Shown here: piece after piece, positions 1 to 8,759 of the stretch
Layout of the letters: each line of letters starts with the position of its first letter
Position numbering within the stretch: position 1 is the first letter of the stretch
Assembly: GCA_039818345.1 (NCBI GenBank)
Contig: JBCBUC010000001.1
Span: 160,383 to 224,382 of the forward strand
Direction of reading: 5' to 3'
Source: Parvularcula sp039818345
GTDB taxonomy: Bacteria > Pseudomonadota > Alphaproteobacteria > Caulobacterales > Parvularculaceae
DNA length: 64,000 bases
Program-made: the position numbers and the translations under genes
The notes under the pieces: model-generated
What the model was told of the DNA's origin: nothing
Database searches by the model: none
The model's input: only the letters and a program-made list of their open reading frames with translations

Positions 1-124
1 GGCTGGCGATCCACGCTTCGATTTCAGCGTCGCGCAGCAGGACTTGTGCGCTCGAGGACCCTGTCCACAAGGGAAACAGGGTCGCCATCCATGCGATCAG
101 CACTCGTCTACGAAATCTGGTCAC
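1..124 (-). CDS. M48-type metalloprotease, N-terminal fragment (cut by window edge)
   Basis: The fragment reads from a GTG at 124 off the left end of the window, so only about 41 residues are visible. They begin MTRFRRRVLIAWMATLFPLW, a basic start followed by a hydrophobic stretch that looks like a signal peptide ending near SSSA. The mature part starts QVLLRDAEIEAWIAS. The LLRDAEIE pattern is typical just after the signal peptide of alphaproteobacterial periplasmic M48 proteases (BepA/YfgC-like). The zinc motif HExxH lies outside the window, so the family is inferred from the N-terminus and from its place downstream of rne. The start codon is uncertain. Confidence 0.5.
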   Translation of the reverse strand, partial: MTRFRRRVLIAWMATLFPLWTGSSSAQVLLRDAEIEAWIAS

Positions 125-151
125 GATACCCGTCTCATCGCCCCTAAAGTA

Positions 152-182
152 ACGTCCGCGGCTCCCCTTGTCCCGCGAACGT
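152..182 (-). terminator. Inverted repeat downstream of rne, possible terminator
   Basis: Arms at 152-161 and 173-182 pair with one C/A mismatch (ACGT plus CGCGG against CCGCG plus ACGT) around an 11-nt loop. It lies just after the rne stop on the minus strand. No clean T-run follows, so intrinsic termination is only a possibility. Confidence 0.3.
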
Positions 183-217
183 ACCTTATCATCATGTCAG
201 ATGGCTCAAGATAGTCC

Positions 218-3190
218 TTACTTTTGGAAGGCCCGTTGCCACCAACCGACCCGGCGCGGCGCATCGGAGGTCGTTTCGGTCTCGGGCCGGGGCTGGCTGA
301 TGGCCGCAGCGATCGGCACTGCGGGCTCTTGATCGGTTTCCGACTCGTCCGATGCATCTGCATCGTTGGCTGCAATGCCAGTGTCGCGTTCTTCAGAAGG
401 CGCAATGGGCGCTGTCGACGTCTCAACGATCGGGTCGTCGGTGATCACCTCGCCAGTATCGGAGGACTGTACCGCGTCATCCGTTGCGCCGGGGTCCTCA
501 GCAACAACAGCGTCGTTGCCCTCGGCAGCCATGGGTTCTGATGCCACCGGATCCGATGCCATCGCTTCGGTTTCGATGGGTTCAGAGGCCTCAGCCGTCT
601 CGATGGTCTCCGTGCCGTCTTTTGAGCGCCGATTGCGCCTGCCGCCTCGACGGCCACGACGTCTTTTACGGCGCGGTTCCCCATCGCTATCAAGTTCGCC
701 GTCTTCGCTATCGGTTGCTGCCACGTCAGTGGCTTCCGTCTCCTCGGCTGTGTCTTCTGACGCCGTCTCATCAAGCGTTTCGAGGCTTTCCTCTGTCTCG
801 TCCGTTTTCGCGTCACTGCCGCGCCGCCGCCGCCGCCGGCGCCGACGTTTGGGTTTGTCCTCGGTCGAGGTCTCCTCGTCGAGTGCGTTGTCGCTATCGC
901 TATCGTCGCTGGGCGAATCTGTTGGATCGGCGGTATCGACCGGCGTTTCATCCCCAACAGTGTCGCGGAGCGTCATCGCGTTGCTTGGGGAACCAGAGCC
1001 CGACACCTCGTATTGATCGGCAAACTTCGAGCTATCCGCCAGGATATTGGTCTTCACCCCATAGGTGGTTTCCAACCGTTCCAGCCATGCGCGCTTGGTG
1101 TTGAGGATAAAGAGCGCAACGTCGGTCGATGTTTTCACGGTGACGAGGCCGCTCTTGCCCTGGGCCGCGAGCCCCTCAGCTGCGCGCAAGATGCGCACCG
1201 CGGCGACTTCATGACTGCGCACAGCCCCAGCGCCATCACAGACAGGGCAGGTTTGGGTCGTACCATCGACAATGCCAGACCGCCGCCGCTGCCGCGACAT
1301 TTCCATGAGACCAAAGCCAGAAATGTTGCCGATCTGTGTCCGTGCACGATCGTTTTTCATCGCCTCTTTGAATTTTTTCTCGACAGTCCGATTGTTCCGG
1401 TTCTCCTCCATGTCGATGAAGTCGATCACGATGAGGCCGGCAAGGTCACGCAGGCGGCATTGGCGCGCCACTTCCTGAGCGGCTTCGGAGTTGGTCTTAA
1501 GCGCGGTGGCTTCGACGTTGCGTTCTTTGGTTGCCTTGCCAGAGTTGACGTCGATGGAGACCAGGGCTTCAGTCTGCTGAATAACGAGATAGCCGCCAGA
1601 TTTGAGCTGCACCACCGGCTGGTACATCTGATCGAGTTGCTGTTCGACCTTATGTTTTAAGAAGATCGGGAGATCGCCCTTATACCGCTGCACGTTCTTG
1701 GCGTGGCTCGGCATGAGCATTTTCATGAAGTCTTTGGCTTCGCGGTAGCCTTCCTCACCCTGAACAAGGATCTCGCCGGTGTCCTTGTCGTAGAGATCGC
1801 GGATGGCCCGTTTGATGAGGCTCGCCTCCTCATAAATGAGGCAGGGTGCGACGCTTTCTAAAGTCCGCTCACGAATGGTTTCCCATAGGCGTAACAGGTA
1901 GTCATAGTCGCGCTTGATTTCGGTCTTGGTTCGTTTCGCACCAGCGGTCCTGATGATCAGGCCCATATTGGGCGCGATATCGAGTTCAGCCATCGATTTT
2001 TTGAGGCGTTTGCGGTCACCCTGCGAGGTGATCTTCCGGCTGATGCCGCCGCCGCGGGCGGTGTTGGGCATCAAAACGCCGTAACGACCAGCAAGTGAGA
2101 GATAGGTGGTGACCGCGGCGCCTTTGTTGCCGCGCTCCTCTTTGACGACTTGGACCAGCATGATTTGCCGGCGCTTGATCACTTCTTGAATTTTATACGC
2201 GCGCAGGAGGCGGTTGCGGTCGCGCTTGGCTTGCTCGTACTCAGCCCGCAGCGCTTGCAGCTCCTCATCGGCGGGGTCTGGTTCCACCGCCGCGGCTTCG
2301 CTGGCCTGGGCATCATCGCCAGATGTTTCCTCGTCGGTGCTGGTGCTTTCGTCGATCGCTTCAGCGGCGGGACCGGCATCATCCGTTGGCGTCTCGTCCT
2401 CACCTATCGCTTCTGCGACGATGTCGTCAGCACCGCTGTCGGCGTCGGTTGGCGCATCCGCCTCGACGGGATCGTCAGCGTCCGTCTCCGAGGCGGTATA
2501 GTCATCGTTGTCGACAGCGGCTTCGTCGCTGACGCGGGTTTCGCGTTCATCGTGGTCAAGGCCAATTGTGTCCTTGGGGTCTTCGTCATCCTCGGTTTCG
2601 TCTGAGGTCCAGGCCGGCTCGGATTCATCGTCACGGGCCGGATTAGTGGCGACCGCGGTCGCCGAGATTGGTTCCTGGTCTTCGTCTGACGGCGCAGGCT
2701 CCGCAGCGGATGTGTCACCCAGCGTATCGATCAGGCCCCGGGGGTCATCGTCGCCGCCTTCGTCGTCGTCCTCGGAAGAGGACGCCTCGACGTCGTCATC
2801 GGGTTGATCATCAGAGCGGCCACGCAGCTCATCGTCATCATCGGGATCGACATCATCGTCGCTATCTTGGTCGCGCTCCGCCAATTTTTTGGCGAGTTCG
2901 ACTTCTAGGGCTTCGGCTTTGCGCAGAACTTCACGGTCAGCGACCGGAATCTGATAATAATCCGGATGGATTTCACCAAACGCCAAAAAGCCATGGCGAT
3001 TACCGCCATATTCGATGAACGCAGCCTGGAGGCTCGGTTCGACCCGCGTCACGCGAGCCAGGTAAATATTTCCGCGTAAAGGCTTACGGGAGGCGTACTC
3101 GAAGTCGAAGTCTTCGACCTTGCCACCTTGGGTGACGGCAACGCGCGTCTCCTCCCGGTGGTAAGCGTCGATCAGCATTGTCTTGGGCAT
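218..3190 (-). CDS. rne: Ribonuclease E/G family endoribonuclease, degradosome scaffold
   Basis: Endoribonuclease for mRNA decay and rRNA/tRNA processing. It is 990 aa, the length of a full RNase E rather than RNase G. The S1 domain is split: its first half is near residues 35-85 and its second near 333-380. Between them lies an insertion of about 200 residues very rich in Asp and Glu (about 108-310). The DNase I-like catalytic region carries the two expected acidic residues, in SIDVNSG (D547) and VIDFIDM (D590). The zinc-link CPVCDG is at 648-653. The C-terminal tail is disordered, with Arg blocks (RRRRRRRRRR and RRKRRRGRRGGRR), and ends RVGWWQRAFQK. In Caulobacter a terminal GWW motif binds polynucleotide phosphorylase, so degradosome assembly is a fair inference. 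It is divergent from amiC. Confidence 0.97.
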   Translation of the reverse strand: MPKTMLIDAYHREETRVAVTQGGKVEDFDFEYASRKPLRGNIYLARVTRVEPSLQAAFIEYGGNRHGFLAFGEIHPDYYQIPVADREVLRKAEALEVELAKKLAERDQDSDDDVDPDDDDELRGRSDDQPDDDVEASSSEDDDEGGDDDPRGLIDTLGDTSAAEPAPSDEDQEPISATAVATNPARDDESEPAWTSDETEDDEDPKDTIGLDHDERETRVSDEAAVDNDDYTASETDADDPVEADAPTDADSGADDIVAEAIGEDETPTDDAGPAAEAIDESTSTDEETSGDDAQASEAAAVEPDPADEELQALRAEYEQAKRDRNRLLRAYKIQEVIKRRQIMLVQVVKEERGNKGAAVTTYLSLAGRYGVLMPNTARGGGISRKITSQGDRKRLKKSMAELDIAPNMGLIIRTAGAKRTKTEIKRDYDYLLRLWETIRERTLESVAPCLIYEEASLIKRAIRDLYDKDTGEILVQGEEGYREAKDFMKMLMPSHAKNVQRYKGDLPIFLKHKVEQQLDQMYQPVVQLKSGGYLVIQQTEALVSIDVNSGKATKERNVEATALKTNSEAAQEVARQCRLRDLAGLIVIDFIDMEENRNNRTVEKKFKEAMKNDRARTQIGNISGFGLMEMSRQRRRSGIVDGTTQTCPVCDGAGAVRSHEVAAVRILRAAEGLAAQGKSGLVTVKTSTDVALFILNTKRAWLERLETTYGVKTNILADSSKFADQYEVSGSGSPSNAMTLRDTVGDETPVDTADPTDSPSDDSDSDNALDEETSTEDKPKRRRRRRRRRGSDAKTDETEESLETLDETASEDTAEETEATDVAATDSEDGELDSDGEPRRKRRRGRRGGRRNRRSKDGTETIETAEASEPIETEAMASDPVASEPMAAEGNDAVVAEDPGATDDAVQSSDTGEVITDDPIVETSTAPIAPSEERDTGIAANDADASDESETDQEPAVPIAAAISQPRPETETTSDAPRRVGWWQRAFQK

Positions 3191-3646
3191 TGATTACTCC
3201 GCGGCTGCGGCGATGCGCCGGGCCAGCCGTGTCTGTTAAATGGGGGACGGCGAGGCCTTCCGCAGAGCGTCCGGTCCCCTGGGGACAAGCGGCGCTATAG
3301 AATGCGGTCGAGGCCATCACGTATCTTTCTGATGCGCATCGGACGTCATTGTCAGTCAGCGCTATGGTTTCGCAGCACCGACGAGGGTGCCATCTGGTGT
3401 TTTCGAGTCGCCGGCGGTTGTTGGGCCAGGCTTGGGGACCGAAAACGATGTCCCTTCAAGCATTGAGCGGTGCCAAGATCCTTCTTAGCGGCCAGGTCTC
3501 AACGCCGACAAGATAACCTTTGCGCCACTTCCCGAAGAACTTCAAGAATGCTGCAGCGCCAAGGCCTGCTACGAATCGGGCATAGTGCTTAACGCTGCAT
3601 TAAGCCTCGCCGTGGCAGCGGATGGGTTGATCCCCAAGGAGTAACG
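3191..3646. other. Divergent intergenic region between rne and amiC
   Basis: These 456 bases contain no convincing gene. On the minus strand they must hold the rne promoter and leader; rne transcripts commonly have long, structured, autoregulated leaders. On the plus strand a clear ribosome-binding site (AAGGAG) precedes the amiC ATG. Open frames here are short and have no recognisable content. I cannot fix a promoter by eye. Confidence 0.5.
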
Positions 3647-4963
3647 ATGCGTCGCCTGACCCTGCTGTTTCCGTTGCTTGCGCTCGTGTTGTGCGGGTTT
3701 CTTGCCGTGTCAGAAGCGCCGTCAGGACCTGTCGTGGTGAACGCCATTCGCCTTGGTGAAGACGCGCAAGGTCAGACGCGGATCGTACTCGATGTCGACG
3801 GCCGTCCGTCCTATCGAATCGGCGCGAAGGGCGACGTCGATCCTGAAATTGTTGTCGAACTTGAGGGCGTTGACTTCAACGTTCTTGGCCTTGGCGCTGA
3901 GCGTCAGACCTCGGGCTTGGTTGATGGCCGCGGTCATATCAGCCGTGTCAGCTATGCGCCGCACTTGCTGCGCATCAGCCTGCGCCGCCACGCTCTTCCC
4001 ACGCGCAGCTTCGTCCTGCCGCCCAAGGGCGATATCCGCCACCATCGTTTGGTGATCGATCTCGACCAGGTCGCAAGCCATGATTTCGCCGAAGCGGCGT
4101 CGAGCTTTGATCAGCAACCACTTGATCAACCGGAGCCTTTGCTCTTGGCGCGTTCAACGCCTGTGCCGCCCCCCAGCATCAAACCGATCCGTGTGCAGGA
4201 GGTCGCTGTGCCGATTTTGGTGAGCCAGGCCGCACCGCCCTCGGACGAAACAAGAAGCAAGCCCATCATCGTGCTTGATCCAGGTCACGGCGGCTATGAA
4301 CCCGGGGCGGTGGGCGTCTCGCGGACCAAAGAAAAAGACGTGACGCTGGCCTATTCCAAGGATCTTAAACGGTTGCTTGAGCAGCGCGGTTACGATGTGC
4401 GTCTCACCCGGTCAGACGATAGTTACGTCGAACACGCAAACCGCATTCAATTGGCCCGCACCGAGGGCGCTGACCTTTTCATGTCGATCCACGCCGATAG
4501 CCACGAGGATCACAGCCTACGCGGCGCATCGGTTTATACCTTGTCGGAGCGGCGATCGGACAAAATGGCGAACGAACTCAGGGAGGATGGTGAGTTCGTC
4601 CTGTTTGATGTGGAAATTTCAAGCGACGATGGTGTCGGCGATATTCTCCTCGACCTTGCGCAATCGAACGCCCGCCAAAGCTCCGACCGTCTCGCTGATG
4701 CTCTGGTCGCTTCGATGAAAACCAGCATGCTTCTCTTGAAAAATCCCAAGCGGCGCGGTGCGTTGCTGGTGCTTTTATCGCCCGATGTGCCAGCCGTTTT
4801 GGTGGAGCTCGCCTTTCTCTCTAATCCGCGCGATGAGGCCAATCTCAACAACCCGACCTGGCGGCGACAGTCCGTCGCGGCGATTGCTGACGGCATCGAC
4901 AATTATTTCGAAGCGGAAGGGCTCGAAACCCGGCTTGCTGGCGGAACCGGCCGCTCCGGGTGA
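3647..4963 (+). CDS. amiC: N-acetylmuramoyl-L-alanine amidase with AMIN domain
   Basis: Periplasmic zinc amidase that cleaves the stem peptide from N-acetylmuramic acid during daughter-cell separation. The protein has 438 aa. A signal peptide covers about residues 1-22. An AMIN-type beta domain at about 29-140 targets such enzymes to peptidoglycan or the septum. A linker rich in Pro, Gln and Ser follows, then an Amidase_3 domain from about 206. Zinc ligands are visible as DPGHGG (H214), KEKD (E229) and SIHADS (H282). The catalytic Glu is probably in VELAFLSN. The ATG has a strong AAGGAG site. In many alphaproteobacteria rne-amiC is followed by the penicillin-binding protein gene ponA; here a TPR lipoprotein follows instead, overlapping by 4 nt. 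Confidence 0.95.
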   Translation: MRRLTLLFPLLALVLCGFLAVSEAPSGPVVVNAIRLGEDAQGQTRIVLDVDGRPSYRIGAKGDVDPEIVVELEGVDFNVLGLGAERQTSGLVDGRGHISRVSYAPHLLRISLRRHALPTRSFVLPPKGDIRHHRLVIDLDQVASHDFAEAASSFDQQPLDQPEPLLLARSTPVPPPSIKPIRVQEVAVPILVSQAAPPSDETRSKPIIVLDPGHGGYEPGAVGVSRTKEKDVTLAYSKDLKRLLEQRGYDVRLTRSDDSYVEHANRIQLARTEGADLFMSIHADSHEDHSLRGASVYTLSERRSDKMANELREDGEFVLFDVEISSDDGVGDILLDLAQSNARQSSDRLADALVASMKTSMLLLKNPKRRGALLVLLSPDVPAVLVELAFLSNPRDEANLNNPTWRRQSVAAIADGIDNYFEAEGLETRLAGGTGRSG

Positions 4964-6846
4964 CATTGAGCCGGACGGCGGTCCGTGCGAGACGCGCTGT
5001 CATGAGGTTATTTGTGTCCATTCTTCATCGCTTGATCATGTTGGGAGCGCTTTTGTCGCTCACCGGCTGCGGAAGCGTGGGGGGAGGGGGCGGCCTTGGT
5101 TTGATGCCCAATCAAACCTCCTTGTCAGGGTCCTATCTTCAAGGACGTTTCGCCGCCCAAGAATTTGATATTCCTCGTGCTGAGGAAGCCTTTGTCGATG
5201 TGGCGCGACGTCTTCCGGGTCCTGAAGGAAGCCGCACTGCTTTCATTTATGCGTTGGCCTCAGGTTCGAGTTCCGATGCGGAGCAACAAGCAAGGGCTGT
5301 CATCGCGGCTGACCAAAACCAAGCGCAAGACGACTTTGGGGTCCAACGCGATCTGCCTCGTTTGACCCTGGCGGCGATCGCCATGCGAGACCGAGACCCC
5401 AAGCAAGCACTCTCTCTTCTCGACCAAGACCAGCTTGGCTCGGCCTTGTCGCGGTCTTTGGCCGTGTTGCTCCGATCGGCGGCCGTCTATGAAATTGACG
5501 GACGTGACGAAGCGCTCGCGGTCCTTTCAGAGCAGGAAAACGGGACGTTTAACGGCCTGGTTCCTCAACATGTGGCGCTGATGTTGGCGATGGACGGTGA
5601 GGATAACCGCACCGAACCATCCTTTCGCCAGGCCCTTGGGGCAGCCCGCGCCGATGTCACAGCCCTTGCCTATGCCCGTTACCTTGAAGATGAGGGGCGT
5701 GCGGATGAGGCCTCTGATATTTATCTCCGTATGGTGAAGGATGCGGGGCTTTTTACCCGGGCAGGACGCATGGGCCTTCAGCGAGCGGGCCAACTCGAAG
5801 GCCAGTCGCGGAGCTTTCGCCGCGCGGCGGGCCGTGCACCCCGGTTTGCTGACAATGGTTATGACCTGTTCGCCCTCGCTTTAGAAAACTATGCGTGGCT
5901 AGGGTTTGAACAGGCTATGCAAACGCCGGGCGGGGATCGGTTTGCCGCTGAACGGCGCCGCTCATCGCTGGTGGTGCCGTTGGCCCTATCGAATTTGGCG
6001 CGCGAAGTTGATCCCGATCGTGCGATGGCAAACTATCTCTCTGCGTTGATCGCCAGCATGTTCGATAACACCGAAGACGCGTTCGCGATCGCCTCTACCG
6101 TCAGGCCATCGTCGTGGCTTTATTCGTATGCCCGATTGGAAGTCGCGGATTCCCTGCGACAGGCGGGTGACGAGGAAGCCGCTATCAAATCCTTGCGGAT
6201 GGATCTCGGGCGCGATCCTGGATCACCGCAAATGGCTTTACAGTTACAAGGCTATCTTCTGCAGGCTGATCGCTATGATGAGGCCAAAGAAGCGGCGGAT
6301 ATGGCAATTAAAGCAGCAGAAGCGCTCGAGGTGATGCCGTCCTCGCTTTGGCGCTATTATTTCGCACGCGGAGCAGGACGGGTGGAAGCCGGCGATTGGG
6401 AAGGCGGCCGCGACGATCTTGAAAAAGCCCTTGAGCTTTCGTCCGATGAGCCGATTGTACTCAATCACCTCGGCTACAGCTATGTTGAACGAGGTTTGCA
6501 GCTTGAGCGCGCGTTTGGGATGATCGAACGGGCTCTTGATATCAACCCGAATAACGGCGCTATTGTTGATAGTCTGGGTTGGGCGCATTATCAGCAGGGT
6601 AATTTTGGTGCAGCGATCACGCAGCTTGAGCGCGCAGTTGAGCTTGAACCAGCAGATGCGGTGATCACAGATCATCTGGGTGATGCTTATTTTGCCGTCG
6701 GTCGGGAGCGCGATGCCCGTTACGAGTGGCAACGGGTGCTGAACCTTGATGATGCGGACGATGCACTGCGCGCACGGGTAACGGCTAAACTCAATGGCGA
6801 CACGGACGGTATTTTGCCAGATTCCGTAACCAGGGGCGGGCTGTGA
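4960..6846 (+). CDS. Tetratricopeptide-repeat lipoprotein
   Basis: A 628-aa envelope protein of unknown specific role. The N-terminus is basic, then hydrophobic, ending in a lipobox (LTGC, C37), so it is probably a lipoprotein. The rest is helical TPR/TPR-like repeats. The clearest are in the last third, for example around NPNNGAIVDSLGWAHYQQG and the repeat after it (about 530-600). TPR arrays bind partner proteins. The GTG start overlaps the amiC stop by 4 nt (GTGA), and the gene overlaps ispE by 4 nt, so the three are probably co-transcribed. An ATG at 5002 is an alternative start that still keeps the whole signal peptide. A TPR protein directly upstream of ispE is a common alphaproteobacterial arrangement. 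Confidence 0.88.
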   Translation: MTLSRTAVRARRAVMRLFVSILHRLIMLGALLSLTGCGSVGGGGGLGLMPNQTSLSGSYLQGRFAAQEFDIPRAEEAFVDVARRLPGPEGSRTAFIYALASGSSSDAEQQARAVIAADQNQAQDDFGVQRDLPRLTLAAIAMRDRDPKQALSLLDQDQLGSALSRSLAVLLRSAAVYEIDGRDEALAVLSEQENGTFNGLVPQHVALMLAMDGEDNRTEPSFRQALGAARADVTALAYARYLEDEGRADEASDIYLRMVKDAGLFTRAGRMGLQRAGQLEGQSRSFRRAAGRAPRFADNGYDLFALALENYAWLGFEQAMQTPGGDRFAAERRRSSLVVPLALSNLAREVDPDRAMANYLSALIASMFDNTEDAFAIASTVRPSSWLYSYARLEVADSLRQAGDEEAAIKSLRMDLGRDPGSPQMALQLQGYLLQADRYDEAKEAADMAIKAAEALEVMPSSLWRYYFARGAGRVEAGDWEGGRDDLEKALELSSDEPIVLNHLGYSYVERGLQLERAFGMIERALDINPNNGAIVDSLGWAHYQQGNFGAAITQLERAVELEPADAVITDHLGDAYFAVGRERDARYEWQRVLNLDDADDALRARVTAKLNGDTDGILPDSVTRGGL

Positions 6847-7703
6847 CGGCGACGATCTTTGCGCCCATCAAGATCAATATCGCGCTCCATGTGGGGCCAT
6901 TGCGGCCTGATGGCTACCATCCCGTTGATACACTTTGCGTCTTTCCAACGATTGGTGATCTTTTGACCTATGAGTTGGACGGGGAGCCCGGGATCGATTT
7001 TGCTGGCCCCTTTGCGGCCCCGCTCCTTAGCGAGGATGTGCAATCCAACTTGGTGTGGAAAGCGTTTGGGTTGCTGGCAATCGAACCTCAGGGGAGGTTC
7101 TTCCTTACCAAGATGACCCCTGTTGCGTCAGGGGTTGGAGCTGGCACCGCCGATGGTGCGGCGGCCATGCTGTTGCTCAACGATGTGCTCGAGCTTGGGT
7201 TCAGTGCTGATCAGCTGATTGATCGCTCAATTGGTTTGGGTGCCGACGGCCCTGTCTGCATGGCGGCGCAAATCCGCGGCGGCGGTCTTTGGCGGGCGCG
7301 CGGCATAGGCGAGCGGCTGAGCTTTGAGGGCACGATCGAACCGAGCGCCATCGTGGTGGCCAATCCGGGTTTTCCTGTTCCCACGGGTCAGGTGTTCCGG
7401 GCGTTTGATGCTGGTGCGAGAGTGCCGCTGAGCCAAGCGCTGCGGCGTAAGGGGGAGCCTTTGTCAAAGACACTCGCTGCCACGAGGAATGATCTTGAAC
7501 CGACTGCTGTGGCGCTAAGGCCAATGATCCAAGAACTGAAAGCCGAGATGGCCGGTCACCATGGAGCGGCCGCGGTGCGCATGTCAGGATCAGGCGCCAC
7601 GTGCTATGCCCTCCATAAAAGCTTCGCATCAGCCAAACGCTCGGCAATCGATCTTCGCCGCCGAGGCCATTGGGCTGAGGCGAGTTCTCTTTTGGCAGGT
7701 TAG
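6843..7703 (+). CDS. ispE: 4-diphosphocytidyl-2-C-methyl-D-erythritol kinase
   Basis: GHMP-family kinase that phosphorylates CDP-methylerythritol in the non-mevalonate isoprenoid pathway. It has 286 aa, the normal length. The N-terminal signature is APIKINIALHVG followed by RPDGYHPVDT. The ATP loop reads GVGAGTADGAAAM, a variant of the usual GxGGGS(S/A)DAA. The catalytic Asp is kept in LGADGPVCM. The C-terminal glycine motif is RMSGSGATCYAL. The GTG start overlaps the previous stop by 4 nt. ispG, ispA and a polyprenyl diphosphate synthase elsewhere in the window belong to the same isoprenoid network. Confidence 0.95.
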   Translation: MTATIFAPIKINIALHVGPLRPDGYHPVDTLCVFPTIGDLLTYELDGEPGIDFAGPFAAPLLSEDVQSNLVWKAFGLLAIEPQGRFFLTKMTPVASGVGAGTADGAAAMLLLNDVLELGFSADQLIDRSIGLGADGPVCMAAQIRGGGLWRARGIGERLSFEGTIEPSAIVVANPGFPVPTGQVFRAFDAGARVPLSQALRRKGEPLSKTLAATRNDLEPTAVALRPMIQELKAEMAGHHGAAAVRMSGSGATCYALHKSFASAKRSAIDLRRRGHWAEASSLLAG

Positions 7704-7715
7704 GGAGGGGGCATC

Positions 7716-8759
7716 GTGGTGGGGATGATCTCGTCAGATATCGCTTTTGGTCTAACCGCCACCTTTATTGCTTGCCTGCTCACCTATGCCTTTTGCCAAG
7801 TCGCCATCCGTTTACGGATTGCCCTTGATGACGTGTCAGAGCGATCAAATCACGACGTACCCACCCCGCGGCTTGGCGGAGCCGGCGTGCTTGTCGGTTT
7901 TGCTGGTGCAGCCGCGATCATGATGGCAGCGGGATTGATGAGCTCATCACTGATACCGCTCATCATGCTGACCTTTGCTGCTGGGCTTATTGGGCTCGCT
8001 GATGATCTCACCACCCTGACGGCAGGCGCGAAGCTTTTGATGCTTTGCGTCCTGTCAGGGTTTGCGGTCGTTGTGCTTGGGCCGGTGGAAGAGGTGCCGA
8101 TCCCGCTCATTGGCTGGGTTACGCTGTCGCCCCCTCTTGGCATGGCGGTGGGGGCATTTTGGCTTTTGGCTATCGTCAATGTCGTCAATTTCATGGACGG
8201 TCTGAATGGACTGATTGGAACCGCGGTCGTGTTGGTCGTGGTCAATTTGGGGCTCTTGGTCGGCGGTGAGATCGGATGGTTGGTTCTCGCCGCGGAAGGC
8301 GCAATCATCGGCTTTTTGGCGTGTAATGCTTTCAGGGGCCGGATCTTTCTTGGAGACGCCGGCAGTCTCGCATTAGGGTTTCTTTTGGGCGCTTTACCGC
8401 TGGTGGCAGAAGGGGAAGGCCGCGTCTTTTGGCTAACGCCCTTGGTCGCTCTTCCCCTGATTGCTGATGTCGCTGTCACCCTGTTCGTCCGTATCCGGCG
8501 GGGGGCGAGACTCACCGAACCCCACCGGGATCATCTCTATCAACAGCTCAAGGCCGCTGGGTGGTCACACCAAGCTGTCTCCGTTGCGCTTGGTTTTGTG
8601 ATCGTCTTGGGAGCGATCTTAAGCCGGCGACTGGGCCCTGATGTCGATATCGCGCCGATGGCTTATTGGGCTGCCGCGATTGGCCTGGGCGCTATTTGGG
8701 CGACCGTCATAGCGATTATGCTGACGCTGAAGGCGCCCAGCGCGCCTTCGTCCACTTAG
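7716..8759 (+). CDS. Undecaprenyl-phosphate sugar phosphotransferase, WecA/MraY family
   Basis: Polytopic inner-membrane enzyme that transfers a sugar-1-phosphate from a UDP-sugar to undecaprenyl phosphate, starting a polysaccharide or O-antigen chain. The 347 aa form about ten hydrophobic segments. Family motifs are visible: RSNHDVPTPRLGG (about 44-56), the aspartate pair in GLADDLT (D96-D97), NVVNFMDGLNG (N155, D161), FLGDAGS, and the HRxHxYQ motif HRDHLYQQL near residue 269. HRxHxYQ separates WecA/WbpL-type enzymes from MraY, and this is not the mraY of the division cluster. The actual sugar is unknown. It lies 12 nt after ispE and its stop overlaps the convergent prenyl synthase stop. Confidence 0.9.
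   Translation: MVGMISSDIAFGLTATFIACLLTYAFCQVAIRLRIALDDVSERSNHDVPTPRLGGAGVLVGFAGAAAIMMAAGLMSSSLIPLIMLTFAAGLIGLADDLTTLTAGAKLLMLCVLSGFAVVVLGPVEEVPIPLIGWVTLSPPLGMAVGAFWLLAIVNVVNFMDGLNGLIGTAVVLVVVNLGLLVGGEIGWLVLAAEGAIIGFLACNAFRGRIFLGDAGSLALGFLLGALPLVAEGEGRVFWLTPLVALPLIADVAVTLFVRIRRGARLTEPHRDHLYQQLKAAGWSHQAVSVALGFVIVLGAILSRRLGPDVDIAPMAYWAAAIGLGAIWATVIAIMLTLKAPSAPSST

Noticed and set aside
366..2807. Several long plus-strand open frames rich in Ser, Val and Arg opposite rne
   Set aside because: They are the antisense of the acidic and Arg-rich low-complexity parts of RNase E. Their composition mirrors those repeats and they show no ribosome sites or known domains.
3084..3320. 78-codon minus-strand frame across the rne start
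   Set aside because: It overlaps the well-supported rne N-terminus in another frame and has no recognisable content.
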